This document shows positions 7,718 through 15,493 of a stretch of DNA of 36,848 nucleotides, piece after piece. The notes under the pieces are model-generated. The model was not told where the DNA came from. It saw only the letters and a program-made list of their open reading frames with translations, and searched no databases. The stretch comes from Proteiniphilum sp. UBA5267 (GTDB taxonomy: Bacteria > Bacteroidota > Bacteroidia > Bacteroidales > Dysgonomonadaceae). The stretch covers positions 10,555-47,402 of the forward strand of contig DHTF01000123.1 of NCBI GenBank assembly GCA_002411515.1, read 5' to 3'. The position numbers and the translations under genes were made by a program. The first letter of the stretch is position 1. Each line of letters starts with the position of its first letter.

Positions 7718-8797
7718 ATGGACAAAATGTATAGCAAGTCCGGTTTGCTGGTCGAAGCATTTGAAAAAATAGTTGATGGCAAGCAGACCGGATTATATAC
7801 GCTGACAAACAAAGCAGGAAGTGAAGTCACCATTACCAATTATGGTGCAAAAATTGTCTCGTTGATGGTACCAGACAAGAATGGCCTGCTCACTGATGTG
7901 GTGTTAGGACATTCCTCGATCGACGAGTATCTCATCTCCGAAGAGCCTTATTTTGGGGCGGTATGCGGCCGCACGGCAAATCGAATTGCCGGAGGCCGTT
8001 TTTCTTTAGAAGGGAAAGAGTACAGGCTTGCAGTGAACAATGGACCCAACTCACTTCACGGTGGACTGAAAGGATTCAATGCGGTGGTGTGGGATGTGAG
8101 AAATGTCACCTCAGAAAGTATAGAACTTTTTTATTTTTCGCCCGATAGTGAGGAAGGTTTTCCAGGAAACCTCTCGGTCATGGTAACTTACACCCTCACA
8201 GATGACAATGCGCTCGAGTTACACTATCAGGCTACTACTGATAAAACAACCATTCTGAACCTGACAAATCATTCTTATTTCAACCTGTCGGGTGAGGGTG
8301 ATCCCTATATAGGTGATCATCTCCTTATGCTGAATGCCGATGTGTACCTCCCTACCGATGCCACAGCCATTCCCTACGGCGACCCTGCACCGGTAAAAGA
8401 TACCCCCATGGATTTCACCAAACCTTATGCAATTGGTGCACGCATCAACGATGATTTTGAACAGCTACACTTTGGTAAAGGGTATGATCACACTTATATC
8501 ATAAATAAACCGTCCGGGGACGATGTACATCATCATTATGCAGGTTACTGCCAATCTCCTAAAACTGGTATAAAAATGGAGATATACACCACCGAGCCGG
8601 GCTTACAGCTGTATACCGGAAACTGGATGACTGGCAGGTTCAAGGCTAAGAACGGACACTGTTATCCCGAAAGAGCAGCTGTATGCTTCGAGACACAGCA
8701 TTTCCCCGACAGCATCAACAAACCGGCTTACCCTTCGGTGATACTGAAGCCCGGGGAGCAGTTTGATTCACGCACCACCTACCAATTTACACTTTGA
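7718..8797 (+). CDS. galM: Aldose 1-epimerase (galactose mutarotase)
   Basis: The 359-residue protein interconverts the alpha and beta anomers of galactose or glucose, giving galactokinase its alpha-galactose substrate. Family landmarks are GRTANRIAGG near 84-93, NSLHGG with H114, the catalytic-histidine motif NHSYFNLSGEG with H185, and the proposed catalytic base in FETQHFPDS at E325. Length and motifs are complete. No signal peptide is evident, so it probably acts in the cytosol. It is the first gene of the galM-transporter-galK run, with a 41-base gap to the transporter. A short first segment of about 12 residues before the conserved start is not diagnostic, and M4 could also serve as a start. 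Confidence 0.9.
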   Translation: MDKMYSKSGLLVEAFEKIVDGKQTGLYTLTNKAGSEVTITNYGAKIVSLMVPDKNGLLTDVVLGHSSIDEYLISEEPYFGAVCGRTANRIAGGRFSLEGKEYRLAVNNGPNSLHGGLKGFNAVVWDVRNVTSESIELFYFSPDSEEGFPGNLSVMVTYTLTDDNALELHYQATTDKTTILNLTNHSYFNLSGEGDPYIGDHLLMLNADVYLPTDATAIPYGDPAPVKDTPMDFTKPYAIGARINDDFEQLHFGKGYDHTYIINKPSGDDVHHHYAGYCQSPKTGIKMEIYTTEPGLQLYTGNWMTGRFKAKNGHCYPERAAVCFETQHFPDSINKPAYPSVILKPGEQFDSRTTYQFTL

Positions 8798-8838
8798 TAA
8801 TTCGTTACAACAACTATATCGTAAGTTAATTAATTAAT

Positions 8839-10152
8839 ATGAAAGAAATGAATACAACAACCAATCAATCAACGAACCGGATTGTGCCCATTATCATGAT
8901 GATCGCACTGTTCGGTATGATCTCATTTGTTACCAATCTGGCAGCACCCATGGGACAAGTATTAAAGGAACAGTTCGGTGCATCCAACTTCCAGGGTCTG
9001 CTTGGAAACGCTGCCAACTTCATAGCATATGCTGTAATGGGTATTCCCGGCGGCATTCTCCTGCAGCGTATTGGCTACAAGAAAACAGCGCTCATCGCCA
9101 TTGCAATCGGCTTCGTGGGAGTACTGATTCAGTATCTTTCAGGTCATGCTGACCAAAACGTAGCTTTTGGAGTTTATTTGCTTGGCGCTTTTGTCGCAGG
9201 TTTCTCCATGTGTCTGTTGAACATTGTAGTGAACCCGATGCTGAACACTCTCGGCGGAGGCGGCAACAAAGGGAACCAGCTCATTCAGATTGGAGGTTCT
9301 TTCAACTCTGTAATGGCAACCTTTACACCTGCATTCGTGGGAATCCTCATTGGTGAAGCAGCCAAAGCCAATATCAAGGATGTGTTCCCAGTCATGTATA
9401 TTGCCATGGGAGTTTTTGCATTGGTGTTTTTTGTGATGATGGCCGTTTCAATCCCTGAACCCCATATATCGAAAGACAAGCAGTCATTGAAACAATTGAT
9501 GACCGGTGCCCTTAAGTTCAGACATTTTGTATTGGGTGCTATCGCCATCTTCGTCTATGTGGGAGTGGAAGTGGGAACCCCTGGTGTGATGATTTACTGG
9601 CTCTCTGATAATCCCGAAGTGGGAAAAACTATCGCCGGTTTTGTTGCTGGAACATATTGGTTGCTGATGCTTGCCGGTCGTCTCATAGGTGCTTCCATCG
9701 CTAGCAAGGTTTCAAGTAAAACGATGCTTACCGTCACCTCATTTGTAGGACTGATATTGGTGCTGTTGGCAATTTTTTCACCCACTGACAGCATGGTTTC
9801 ACTGCCTGTACTGCAGCGCTCAGCAGCAGGTGCGCTCTCTTTTGGCCTTGCTCAGGTACCCATCAATGCGATGTTTATCGTGCTGGTAGGACTCTGTACT
9901 TCGATCATGTGGGGTGGCATCTTTAACCTCGCAGTGGAAGGACTGGGTAAATATACGGCTGCGGCATCCGGATTATTCATGGTACTTGTATGCGGTGGGG
10001 GAATCCTTCCTGCCATTCAGGGAAGTGTTGCCGATGCAGCTGGTTATCTTTCCAGTTACTGGGTTATTGTGATCGGTCTTGCTTACCTGTTATATTATGC
10101 AGTGATAGGATCCAAGAATGTGAACAAAAATATTAACGTGGCCGATGAATAA
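8839..10152 (+). CDS. Sugar MFS transporter, FucP/glucose-galactose type
   Basis: The 437-residue protein has about twelve hydrophobic membrane segments and the MFS loop motif PGGILLQRIGYKK between helices two and three. It resembles FucP-like proton symporters, including the Bacteroidota glucose/galactose transporters commonly found beside galM and galK. It would import galactose, or a related hexose, across the inner membrane. Its position between galM and galK supports galactose, though specificity cannot be read from sequence. The start could be M1 at 8839 or M4 at 8848. A strong terminator lies just after its stop codon. Confidence 0.85.
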   Translation: MKEMNTTTNQSTNRIVPIIMMIALFGMISFVTNLAAPMGQVLKEQFGASNFQGLLGNAANFIAYAVMGIPGGILLQRIGYKKTALIAIAIGFVGVLIQYLSGHADQNVAFGVYLLGAFVAGFSMCLLNIVVNPMLNTLGGGGNKGNQLIQIGGSFNSVMATFTPAFVGILIGEAAKANIKDVFPVMYIAMGVFALVFFVMMAVSIPEPHISKDKQSLKQLMTGALKFRHFVLGAIAIFVYVGVEVGTPGVMIYWLSDNPEVGKTIAGFVAGTYWLLMLAGRLIGASIASKVSSKTMLTVTSFVGLILVLLAIFSPTDSMVSLPVLQRSAAGALSFGLAQVPINAMFIVLVGLCTSIMWGGIFNLAVEGLGKYTAAASGLFMVLVCGGGILPAIQGSVADAAGYLSSYWVIVIGLAYLLYYAVIGSKNVNKNINVADE

Positions 10153-10157
10153 ACGGT

Positions 10158-10188
10158 AAAAGCCCGTTGAAAAACGGGCTTTTTTTTT
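10158..10188 (+). terminator. Strong terminator between the transporter gene and galK
   Basis: AGCCCGTT (10161-10168) pairs with AACGGGCT (10173-10180) around a GAAA loop, with flanking A and T runs extending the stem. A run of nine T residues follows the G+C core. It lies 6 bases after the transporter stop and about 30 bases before the galK start, so it should reduce or separate galK expression. Confidence 0.85.
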
Positions 10189-10218
10189 CCCTATAATCTC
10201 AATAAGTACAACGGAAAT

Positions 10219-11367
10219 ATGACTAAACAAGAAGTAATAGATATTTTTCAAAAAAAATACGGTGGTGACACCCCCGGTGTGTATACCTCTCCTGGGCGTA
10301 TCAACCTGATCGGTGAACATACTGATTACAATGGCAGTTTTGTTTTTCCCGGTGCCATCGACAAGGGAATGACTGCGGCCATTCTTTTTAACGGAACTGA
10401 CAAGGTAAGAGCCTATGCCATTGACCTGGATGAAAGTAGCGAGTTCGGACTCAACGAGGAGGATCTCCCGAAAGAGGGATGGGCCAAATATATCTTTGGC
10501 GTTTGCCGTGAGATTATCAAAAGAGGTGGCAAACTGAAGGGATTCGACACAGTTTTCACTGGCGACGTCCCCCTGGGTGCAGGAATGTCTTCCTCCGCAG
10601 CGTTGGAGAGCACCTTTGCATTTGCACTGAACGACCTGCTGAACCTTGGCATCGACAAATTTGAGTTGGCCCGCATCGGACAAAGCACTGAACACAATTA
10701 CGTGGGTGTTAAGTGTGGCATCATGGACCAGTTCGCCTCTATTTTCGGTCAGAAGGGTCATCTGATTCGTCTTGATACCAAATCGATGGAATATGCTTAT
10801 TTCCCATTCGACCCGAAAGGGTACAAGGTGGTTCTGCTCGACACAGTGGTAAAGCATGAACTGGCCTCTTCGGCCTACAACAAACGTCGCGAGTCGTGTG
10901 AGCACGCTGCTCGCACGATTGCCAAACGACATCCAGAGGTGATGTTCCTGCGTGATGCCTCCTTGGAGATGCTAGACGAGGTGAAGGCTGAGATATCCGA
11001 AGAGGATTATATGCGTGCCAAGTACGTGATCGAGGAGACCCAGCGGGTAAGAGAGGTGAGCGACGCCTTGGAACGGGGCGACTATGAAACGGTGGGACAG
11101 AAGATGTATGAAACCCATCACGGTATGAGCAAGCTCTACGAAGTGAGCTGCGAAGAACTCGACTTCCTGAATGATGTTGCACGTGAGCATGGCGTCACCG
11201 GCTCACGCGTGATGGGAGGTGGCTTTGGCGGTTGTACCATTAACCTGGTGAAGGATGAGCTGTACGATTCTTTTATCCAGGATGCCAAATCTCAGTTCAG
11301 TGCCAAATATGGCCATGATCCCAAAGTCTACGACGTGGTAATCAGCGACGGAGCACGCAGACTTTGA
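10219..11367 (+). CDS. galK: Galactokinase
   Basis: The 382-residue GHMP kinase phosphorylates alpha-galactose to galactose-1-phosphate with ATP, the first committed Leloir step. The galactokinase signature GRINLIGEHTDYNG is at residues 26-39. The ATP-binding motif LGAGMSSSAALE ends at residue 130, the catalytic aspartate is D170 in GIMDQF, and the C-terminal motif GGGFGGC is present. Length is normal. galT and galE are not in the window, so the later Leloir steps must be elsewhere or replaced. A terminator separates it from the upstream transporter; I find no clear TAnnTTTG element in the 30-base gap, so expression may depend on read-through or on a weak promoter. Confidence 0.95.
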   Translation: MTKQEVIDIFQKKYGGDTPGVYTSPGRINLIGEHTDYNGSFVFPGAIDKGMTAAILFNGTDKVRAYAIDLDESSEFGLNEEDLPKEGWAKYIFGVCREIIKRGGKLKGFDTVFTGDVPLGAGMSSSAALESTFAFALNDLLNLGIDKFELARIGQSTEHNYVGVKCGIMDQFASIFGQKGHLIRLDTKSMEYAYFPFDPKGYKVVLLDTVVKHELASSAYNKRRESCEHAARTIAKRHPEVMFLRDASLEMLDEVKAEISEEDYMRAKYVIEETQRVREVSDALERGDYETVGQKMYETHHGMSKLYEVSCEELDFLNDVAREHGVTGSRVMGGGFGGCTINLVKDELYDSFIQDAKSQFSAKYGHDPKVYDVVISDGARRL

Positions 11368-11388
11368 TCCCAACAGAGAGACTATAAA

Positions 11389-11437
11389 CCGGAAGACAGA
11401 TGCCTCAAGGTATCTGCTTCCGGCTTTATTACTTTTT
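11389..11437 (+). terminator. Terminator after galK
   Basis: CCGGAAG (11389-11395) pairs with CTTCCGG (11417-11423), and inner AGAT (11398-11401) pairs with ATCT (11412-11415). The stem is followed by the T-rich CTTTATTACTTTTTC. It lies 21 bases after the galK stop and ends the galM-galK unit before the regulator gene. Confidence 0.65.
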
Positions 11438-11473
11438 CTTATACCATCAAACAAAATCTCGATACCTTAGGTT

Positions 11474-12166
11474 ATGTCTACCAGCTATTACCAAAACAAT
11501 GATCATTTTTTGATCGCTGCCGATTGCATCATCTTTGGATTCCGAAAAAAAGAATTGCATCTGCTACTCACACGCCGTCCTGTGGAGCCACTCAAAAACG
11601 AATGGTCCCTGATGGGCGGATTTATGGAAGAAAATGAAAGCCTTACCCAAGCAGCAGAAAAGATACTCTATCGCTATACACAGCAGGAAGGTATTTATAT
11701 GGAGCAGGTAGGTGCTTATGGGGAGCCGGACCGCGACAGTGGTGCCCGGGTTATTTCAGTGGCCTTTTATGCGCTGGTAAAGATGGAGAACTTTAATACC
11801 TCACTGGCTCAAAAATTTGATGCCCGCTGGATCAACATTAACGAGCTACCTGAGTTGGTCTTCGATCATAACCGCATGGTTAACGATGCACTCACGTTGT
11901 TGCGATACAAAGTGTCGACAGAACCGATAATCTTCAATTTCTTCGATGGAAAGTTCACACTTACCTCACTGCAGGATCTATATGAAACCATTTACCAGAT
12001 GCCTCTAGACAAGCGAAATTTCAGAAAGAAACTCGCCTCGATGAACATCCTAGACAAACTCACCATCAAAGACAAGGAAAACTCCAGACGGGGCGCCTAC
12101 TATTACACTTTTAATCCAGAAAAATACGGTGCCTTCCTGAAGGCGGGTAATCGCTTCTCAATCTGA
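11474..12166 (+). CDS. Nudix-like protein with winged-helix C-terminus, NrtR-type regulator
   Basis: The 230-residue protein has a Nudix fold in roughly residues 10-145 and a C-terminal segment of about 75 residues that resembles the winged-helix domain of NrtR-type regulators (LYETIYQMPLDKRNFRKKL, then a basic turn and YYYTFNPEKY). The Nudix box is broken: after G49 and E55 the positions expected to read REUxEE are K63, I64, L65, Y66, R67, Y68, so the metal-binding glutamates are missing and hydrolase activity is unlikely. The family includes the Bacteroides AraR regulator of arabinose genes. Directly downstream of galK, it is best read as a sugar-responsive regulator of the gal genes. Effector and operator are inferred. 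Confidence 0.75.
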   Translation: MSTSYYQNNDHFLIAADCIIFGFRKKELHLLLTRRPVEPLKNEWSLMGGFMEENESLTQAAEKILYRYTQQEGIYMEQVGAYGEPDRDSGARVISVAFYALVKMENFNTSLAQKFDARWININELPELVFDHNRMVNDALTLLRYKVSTEPIIFNFFDGKFTLTSLQDLYETIYQMPLDKRNFRKKLASMNILDKLTIKDKENSRRGAYYYTFNPEKYGAFLKAGNRFSI

Positions 12167-12194
12167 AACAAAAGCAGTGGTGGGTTGCATTTGT

Positions 12195-12926
12195 TTAGTT
12201 TCTGAGATAGTAGTTTACGGTGGTTACCACCCGCACATTCTTGATGTAGGGGGTGTTGGCATCCCGGTCGGTAATGGTAAACTGACCCTGCGATGCGTTG
12301 CGTATTTTACCCAGCTTGCTGCCTGAATCCAGTGCGAACTTCTCTGCCGCCTCTCTGGCATTCTTGGTGGCCTCTTCAATCATTGCCGGTTTGATGTTGT
12401 TTAAGCCTGTAAATTCATAGAGTGTGTTGTAGCGATAATCTCCGCCTGTAATGGCTACGCCCTGTTTGAGCAATTCGGTCTGTCCCGATATCAGTTTTCT
12501 TATTTTTTCCACATCGGTGGAGGTAACCGTAATGACCGAGGTAGCATTGTACCGGTACTGAATGGCCTGGTTAAGGTAGCGCTCCGCTTCCATATCGATG
12601 ATCTCAGGTGGTGCCACGCTTATCTCTTCGCGTGTGATACCATGCGACACTAAAAAATCGACAATGGTTTTGTTTTTACTTTGAATGTTCGTGTAAAGTG
12701 TGCTCAGGTCATTTCCAAGATCTTTATACATCAACGGCCAAATCACTTTGTCAGCCGGCACTTCCATTTCTGCAAGTCCTTTCACGGCCACCACACGGTC
12801 TTTGTCGCTGAAGTTGTGGATGGCGGCTTTCAGTACGATGCCCATCACGACCAAACCTAGAGCCAGAATGGCCGCTTCTATGATACGGTTCCTTGAACGT
12901 TCGCTTTTAAATTCTTGTTCCTGCAT
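12195..12926 (-). CDS. SIMPL domain (DUF541) protein, membrane-anchored
   Basis: The 243-residue protein starts with a charged segment, then one hydrophobic helix at about residues 15-35 that should anchor it in the inner membrane or act as an uncleaved signal. The rest matches SIMPL/DUF541 proteins: VVAVKGLAEMEVPADK near the start of the domain, repeated conserved blocks, and the C-terminal VRVVTTVNYYLRN. Members are periplasmic or envelope proteins with no settled biochemical role. It is convergent with the Nudix-like gene and lies downstream of the glycan cluster on the same strand with an 88-base gap. A TATCTTTA element on the minus strand (12990-12997) may be its own promoter. Confidence 0.82.
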   Translation of the reverse strand: MQEQEFKSERSRNRIIEAAILALGLVVMGIVLKAAIHNFSDKDRVVAVKGLAEMEVPADKVIWPLMYKDLGNDLSTLYTNIQSKNKTIVDFLVSHGITREEISVAPPEIIDMEAERYLNQAIQYRYNATSVITVTSTDVEKIRKLISGQTELLKQGVAITGGDYRYNTLYEFTGLNNIKPAMIEEATKNAREAAEKFALDSGSKLGKIRNASQGQFTITDRDANTPYIKNVRVVTTVNYYLRN

Positions 12927-12989
12927 GCTTAATTTTTTTTAATAAATGGGTATAATTGGTAAATCCTATTGAATAGATGAATATGGACC

Positions 12990-12997
12990 TAAAGATA
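12990..12997 (-). promoter_or_regulatory. Possible -7 element of the SIMPL gene
   Basis: The minus strand reads TATCTTTA here, one base off TAnnTTTG, and lies about 65 bases before the start codon at 12926. No clear TTTG box is seen upstream, so this is a weak call. Confidence 0.25.
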
Positions 12998-13014
12998 CAC
13001 ATCTTTTGTCTGCC

Positions 13015-14034
13015 TCATCCTTTATTAGCTAAGATTTTTTTGTAAACTTCAATATAACGATTCGCCATGATTTCCTTGCTGAAATGCTTTTCCACATGTT
13101 TCCTGCAATTTAGACGGTTTATCTGGTCTGTTTTTTTTATTTTTTCGATTGCTTCATCCATATTTTCTGCGAGAAAGCCATTCTCTCCATCGACAATCAA
13201 TTCCTTCATACTTCCTTTGCTGAAGGCGACTACTGGTGTACCGCAAGCCATGGCTTCTATTACGGAAAGGCCAAATGGTTCATTGAAGTGGATGGGATGC
13301 AGCAGTAGTTTTGTGTTACCCAGAAGAACATTCCGTTTTTCTGGCCCCACGCTACCGATGTATTCAACCTCTCCCACCTTTAGAAAAGGTTTCACAAACT
13401 GGTTGAAATAATCCATATCCTGAATAATACCGGCAATAATTAATCGAGTATTTACATACCGAGCTATTTGAATCGCTTCCCAGGTACCTTTGTCATGATG
13501 TATTCTTCCAAAATAGAGGATATAATCGTCTTTTGGCTCCGGAATATACGTAAACTGATTCAGGTCTATGCCGTGATGAATCGTGTCAATATAATGCAGC
13601 TCCGGTGAACGGTCGGCATTGCTGATAGAAACATAATGGGTATGGTCGTTGTATTTTTTATACACCGGCAGGATACGAGGTGATGAGAAACCGTGTATGG
13701 TGGTTAACATCGGTGTCTTTGTGAGCTTGGAAAAGGTAAGTGGTAGAAAATCGAACTGGTTATGCACAAGATCAAATTCATCCGCATGTTCCAAACACAA
13801 AGAGATATGAAGTGATTCCCATACCTTTGGGTCTATGTTTTTATCCTCTTCGTAACCCCTGGGGCAGACCGCTATTAATTTGGCATTCGTGCGTGAGTTA
13901 GCCGTCGCAAAGAGTGTTACATCCAAACCGTTTTTCACCAGCTCCTCCGTCAGTAGTGAGGTAACCAACTCCCATGGACCATAATGATCGGGGGGTGTGC
14001 GCCAGGCTATGGAAGAGAGCATTGCAATTTTCAT
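13015..14034 (-). CDS. Glycosyltransferase family 4
   Basis: The 339-residue protein has the two-domain GT-B pattern of GT4 enzymes. The N-terminal half contains the acceptor-side segment DLVHNQFDFLPL and TTIHGF. The C-terminal half holds YFGRIHHDKG and the donor-binding EX7E motif in EPFGLSVIEAMACGTPVV, which is intact. Such retaining transferases use NDP-hexoses, often GDP-mannose or UDP-glucose, in the cytosol. It is the last gene of a three-gene run: the GH130 gene ends only 13 bases upstream of its start. The partner suggests a mannose-containing product, but the donor cannot be read from sequence. Confidence 0.88.
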   Translation of the reverse strand: MKIAMLSSIAWRTPPDHYGPWELVTSLLTEELVKNGLDVTLFATANSRTNAKLIAVCPRGYEEDKNIDPKVWESLHISLCLEHADEFDLVHNQFDFLPLTFSKLTKTPMLTTIHGFSSPRILPVYKKYNDHTHYVSISNADRSPELHYIDTIHHGIDLNQFTYIPEPKDDYILYFGRIHHDKGTWEAIQIARYVNTRLIIAGIIQDMDYFNQFVKPFLKVGEVEYIGSVGPEKRNVLLGNTKLLLHPIHFNEPFGLSVIEAMACGTPVVAFSKGSMKELIVDGENGFLAENMDEAIEKIKKTDQINRLNCRKHVEKHFSKEIMANRYIEVYKKILANKG

Positions 14035-14047
14035 TCAACATAGAAGA

Positions 14048-15493
14048 TTAATTGTTCCTCATAGCCTGCAACAAGTCGTCTATTCTGATCGTGGCAAAAG
14101 TGGTGATTACATCACCAACGGCATACGGTAGCACCAGTGTGCGGTTTACCACCATCGCCCCGCAGGTGTAAATTACATTGGGTACGTAGCCGGAGCTTTC
14201 CTCTTTCGAAGGGGTGAGCAATGGTTTTTTCAGTCTTCCGATAACCTGTAGCGGATCTTCCTTGTCAAGCAACACAGCTCCCAGAGAATAAGTGCGTACA
14301 GGGCCAACACCGTGCGTGATCACCAACCAGCCTTCATCAATTTCCATGGGAGATCCGCAGTTGCCTATTTGAATCAACTCCCAATCATAAGTTGGCTTCA
14401 AAAGAGGTTGATATTCATACCAGAAATAAAGATTGTCAGATTTCATGATATAGAGCGACTCGTTGTCCTGGCGTCCCAGCATCATGTAAGATCCGTTAAT
14501 TTTTCTTGGAAAAAGTGCCATACCCTTATTGCTTGCACCAGGACCATTCAAAGTGGATATTTTAAACGATTTGAAATCTACCGTCTCAAGGAGTTCGGGC
14601 ATGATAGTCTTCCCGTTGTAGGCAGTGAAGGTGGCATAATATACCACTTGCTGGTCGTCATGGATAAATCGCACAAAACGAGCATCTTCCAGTCCGTTAC
14701 TCTGAGAAGGCGATGCTGGATAAATTGCCCTTTCCGTAATATTGTCGGTCGTGAAATCAAGAGAAAAGTTAGAAAGGGCCAGCGATCGGATGTTGTTCAT
14801 GGAGATTTCCAACTCTTCTGTGCTGACGGTTGTGTTTTCCTTGAATGTCCGGTTGATGGCTTTGGTCAATTCCACATAGGAAAATTCATCAGCCATGTGC
14901 TGAAAAAGATCCCTGTTGAGGTTTGTGAGAATACCAAGCTCGTGTGCCTTTTTGATCATCAGTTCTTTCTCATAATGATGTTCAAACCTTTCCGGCTCAT
15001 AGACAACAGGGGAGTTCTCGGCGACCGATATATTGAAGTCGGCATCAATTTCACCCTCCATGAAAGTGATCGAGGATATATGCCCTTCACCCACAGCTCG
15101 CAGGCTAATGATAAAACGGATTACCCCTTCCTTATCCTGTATGGGGTGGGGAACAATGGAGGGATTAAACAGTGCGGTAGATTCAAGCGCATATTGCTGT
15201 GTAAAAAAGGCACCGATGAATCGTTTGTCATCCTTAGTGAGCTCAATGTTGGAAGGAATGCGGTGTTCAATATGTCCAAAGTGTCTGAGAAAAATACGCT
15301 GGATGACTTCTGGCGATACTTCAATTCTATCACATGCATCCTGAAGGATTTGCTTTCTCTCTTTCTTGGAAATCGCAAAAGCACGGAATAGAATATGTTC
15401 CACCTGATATTTGTTTGCCGGGACAAAAGGGCGCACCAGCGTACGACGTGAGGAAGGCACTATGTGGATGGGATGTCGTTGCATTTCGATCAT
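14048..15493 (-). CDS. GH130 family glycosidase/mannosyl phosphorylase-like protein
   Basis: The 481-residue protein has a five-bladed beta-propeller-type sequence in its C-terminal two thirds, with the GH130 signature NGLEDARF (residues 266-273), where D270 corresponds to the catalytic aspartate. Later family blocks include NGSYMMLGRQDN, GNCGSPMEIDEGWLVITHGVG and YTCGAMV. GH130 enzymes phosphorolyse beta-mannosides, for example beta-1,2-mannooligosaccharides, and some hydrolyse them. The protein has about 150 extra N-terminal residues compared with the short mannosyl phosphorylases. Its ATG overlaps the stop of the upstream glycosyltransferase (ATGA), showing translational coupling. No signal peptide is seen, so it likely acts in the cytosol on a product of the adjacent transferases. 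Confidence 0.85.
   Translation of the reverse strand: MIEMQRHPIHIVPSSRRTLVRPFVPANKYQVEHILFRAFAISKKERKQILQDACDRIEVSPEVIQRIFLRHFGHIEHRIPSNIELTKDDKRFIGAFFTQQYALESTALFNPSIVPHPIQDKEGVIRFIISLRAVGEGHISSITFMEGEIDADFNISVAENSPVVYEPERFEHHYEKELMIKKAHELGILTNLNRDLFQHMADEFSYVELTKAINRTFKENTTVSTEELEISMNNIRSLALSNFSLDFTTDNITERAIYPASPSQSNGLEDARFVRFIHDDQQVVYYATFTAYNGKTIMPELLETVDFKSFKISTLNGPGASNKGMALFPRKINGSYMMLGRQDNESLYIMKSDNLYFWYEYQPLLKPTYDWELIQIGNCGSPMEIDEGWLVITHGVGPVRTYSLGAVLLDKEDPLQVIGRLKKPLLTPSKEESSGYVPNVIYTCGAMVVNRTLVLPYAVGDVITTFATIRIDDLLQAMRNN

Noticed and set aside
10192..10197. TATAAT before galK as a classical sigma-70 promoter
   Set aside because: Bacteroidota primary sigma factors prefer TAnnTTTG, there is no matching -35, and the spot lies at the end of a terminator, so one six-base match is not enough.
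10090..10932. 280-codon frame antisense to galK and across the terminator
   Set aside because: It overlaps a strong terminator and a well-supported galactokinase gene, and shows no domain.
14312..15391. Long open frame of 359 codons antisense to the GH130 gene
   Set aside because: It lies wholly opposite a gene with clear family motifs, and its translation has no recognisable domain; it reflects codon bias on the other strand.
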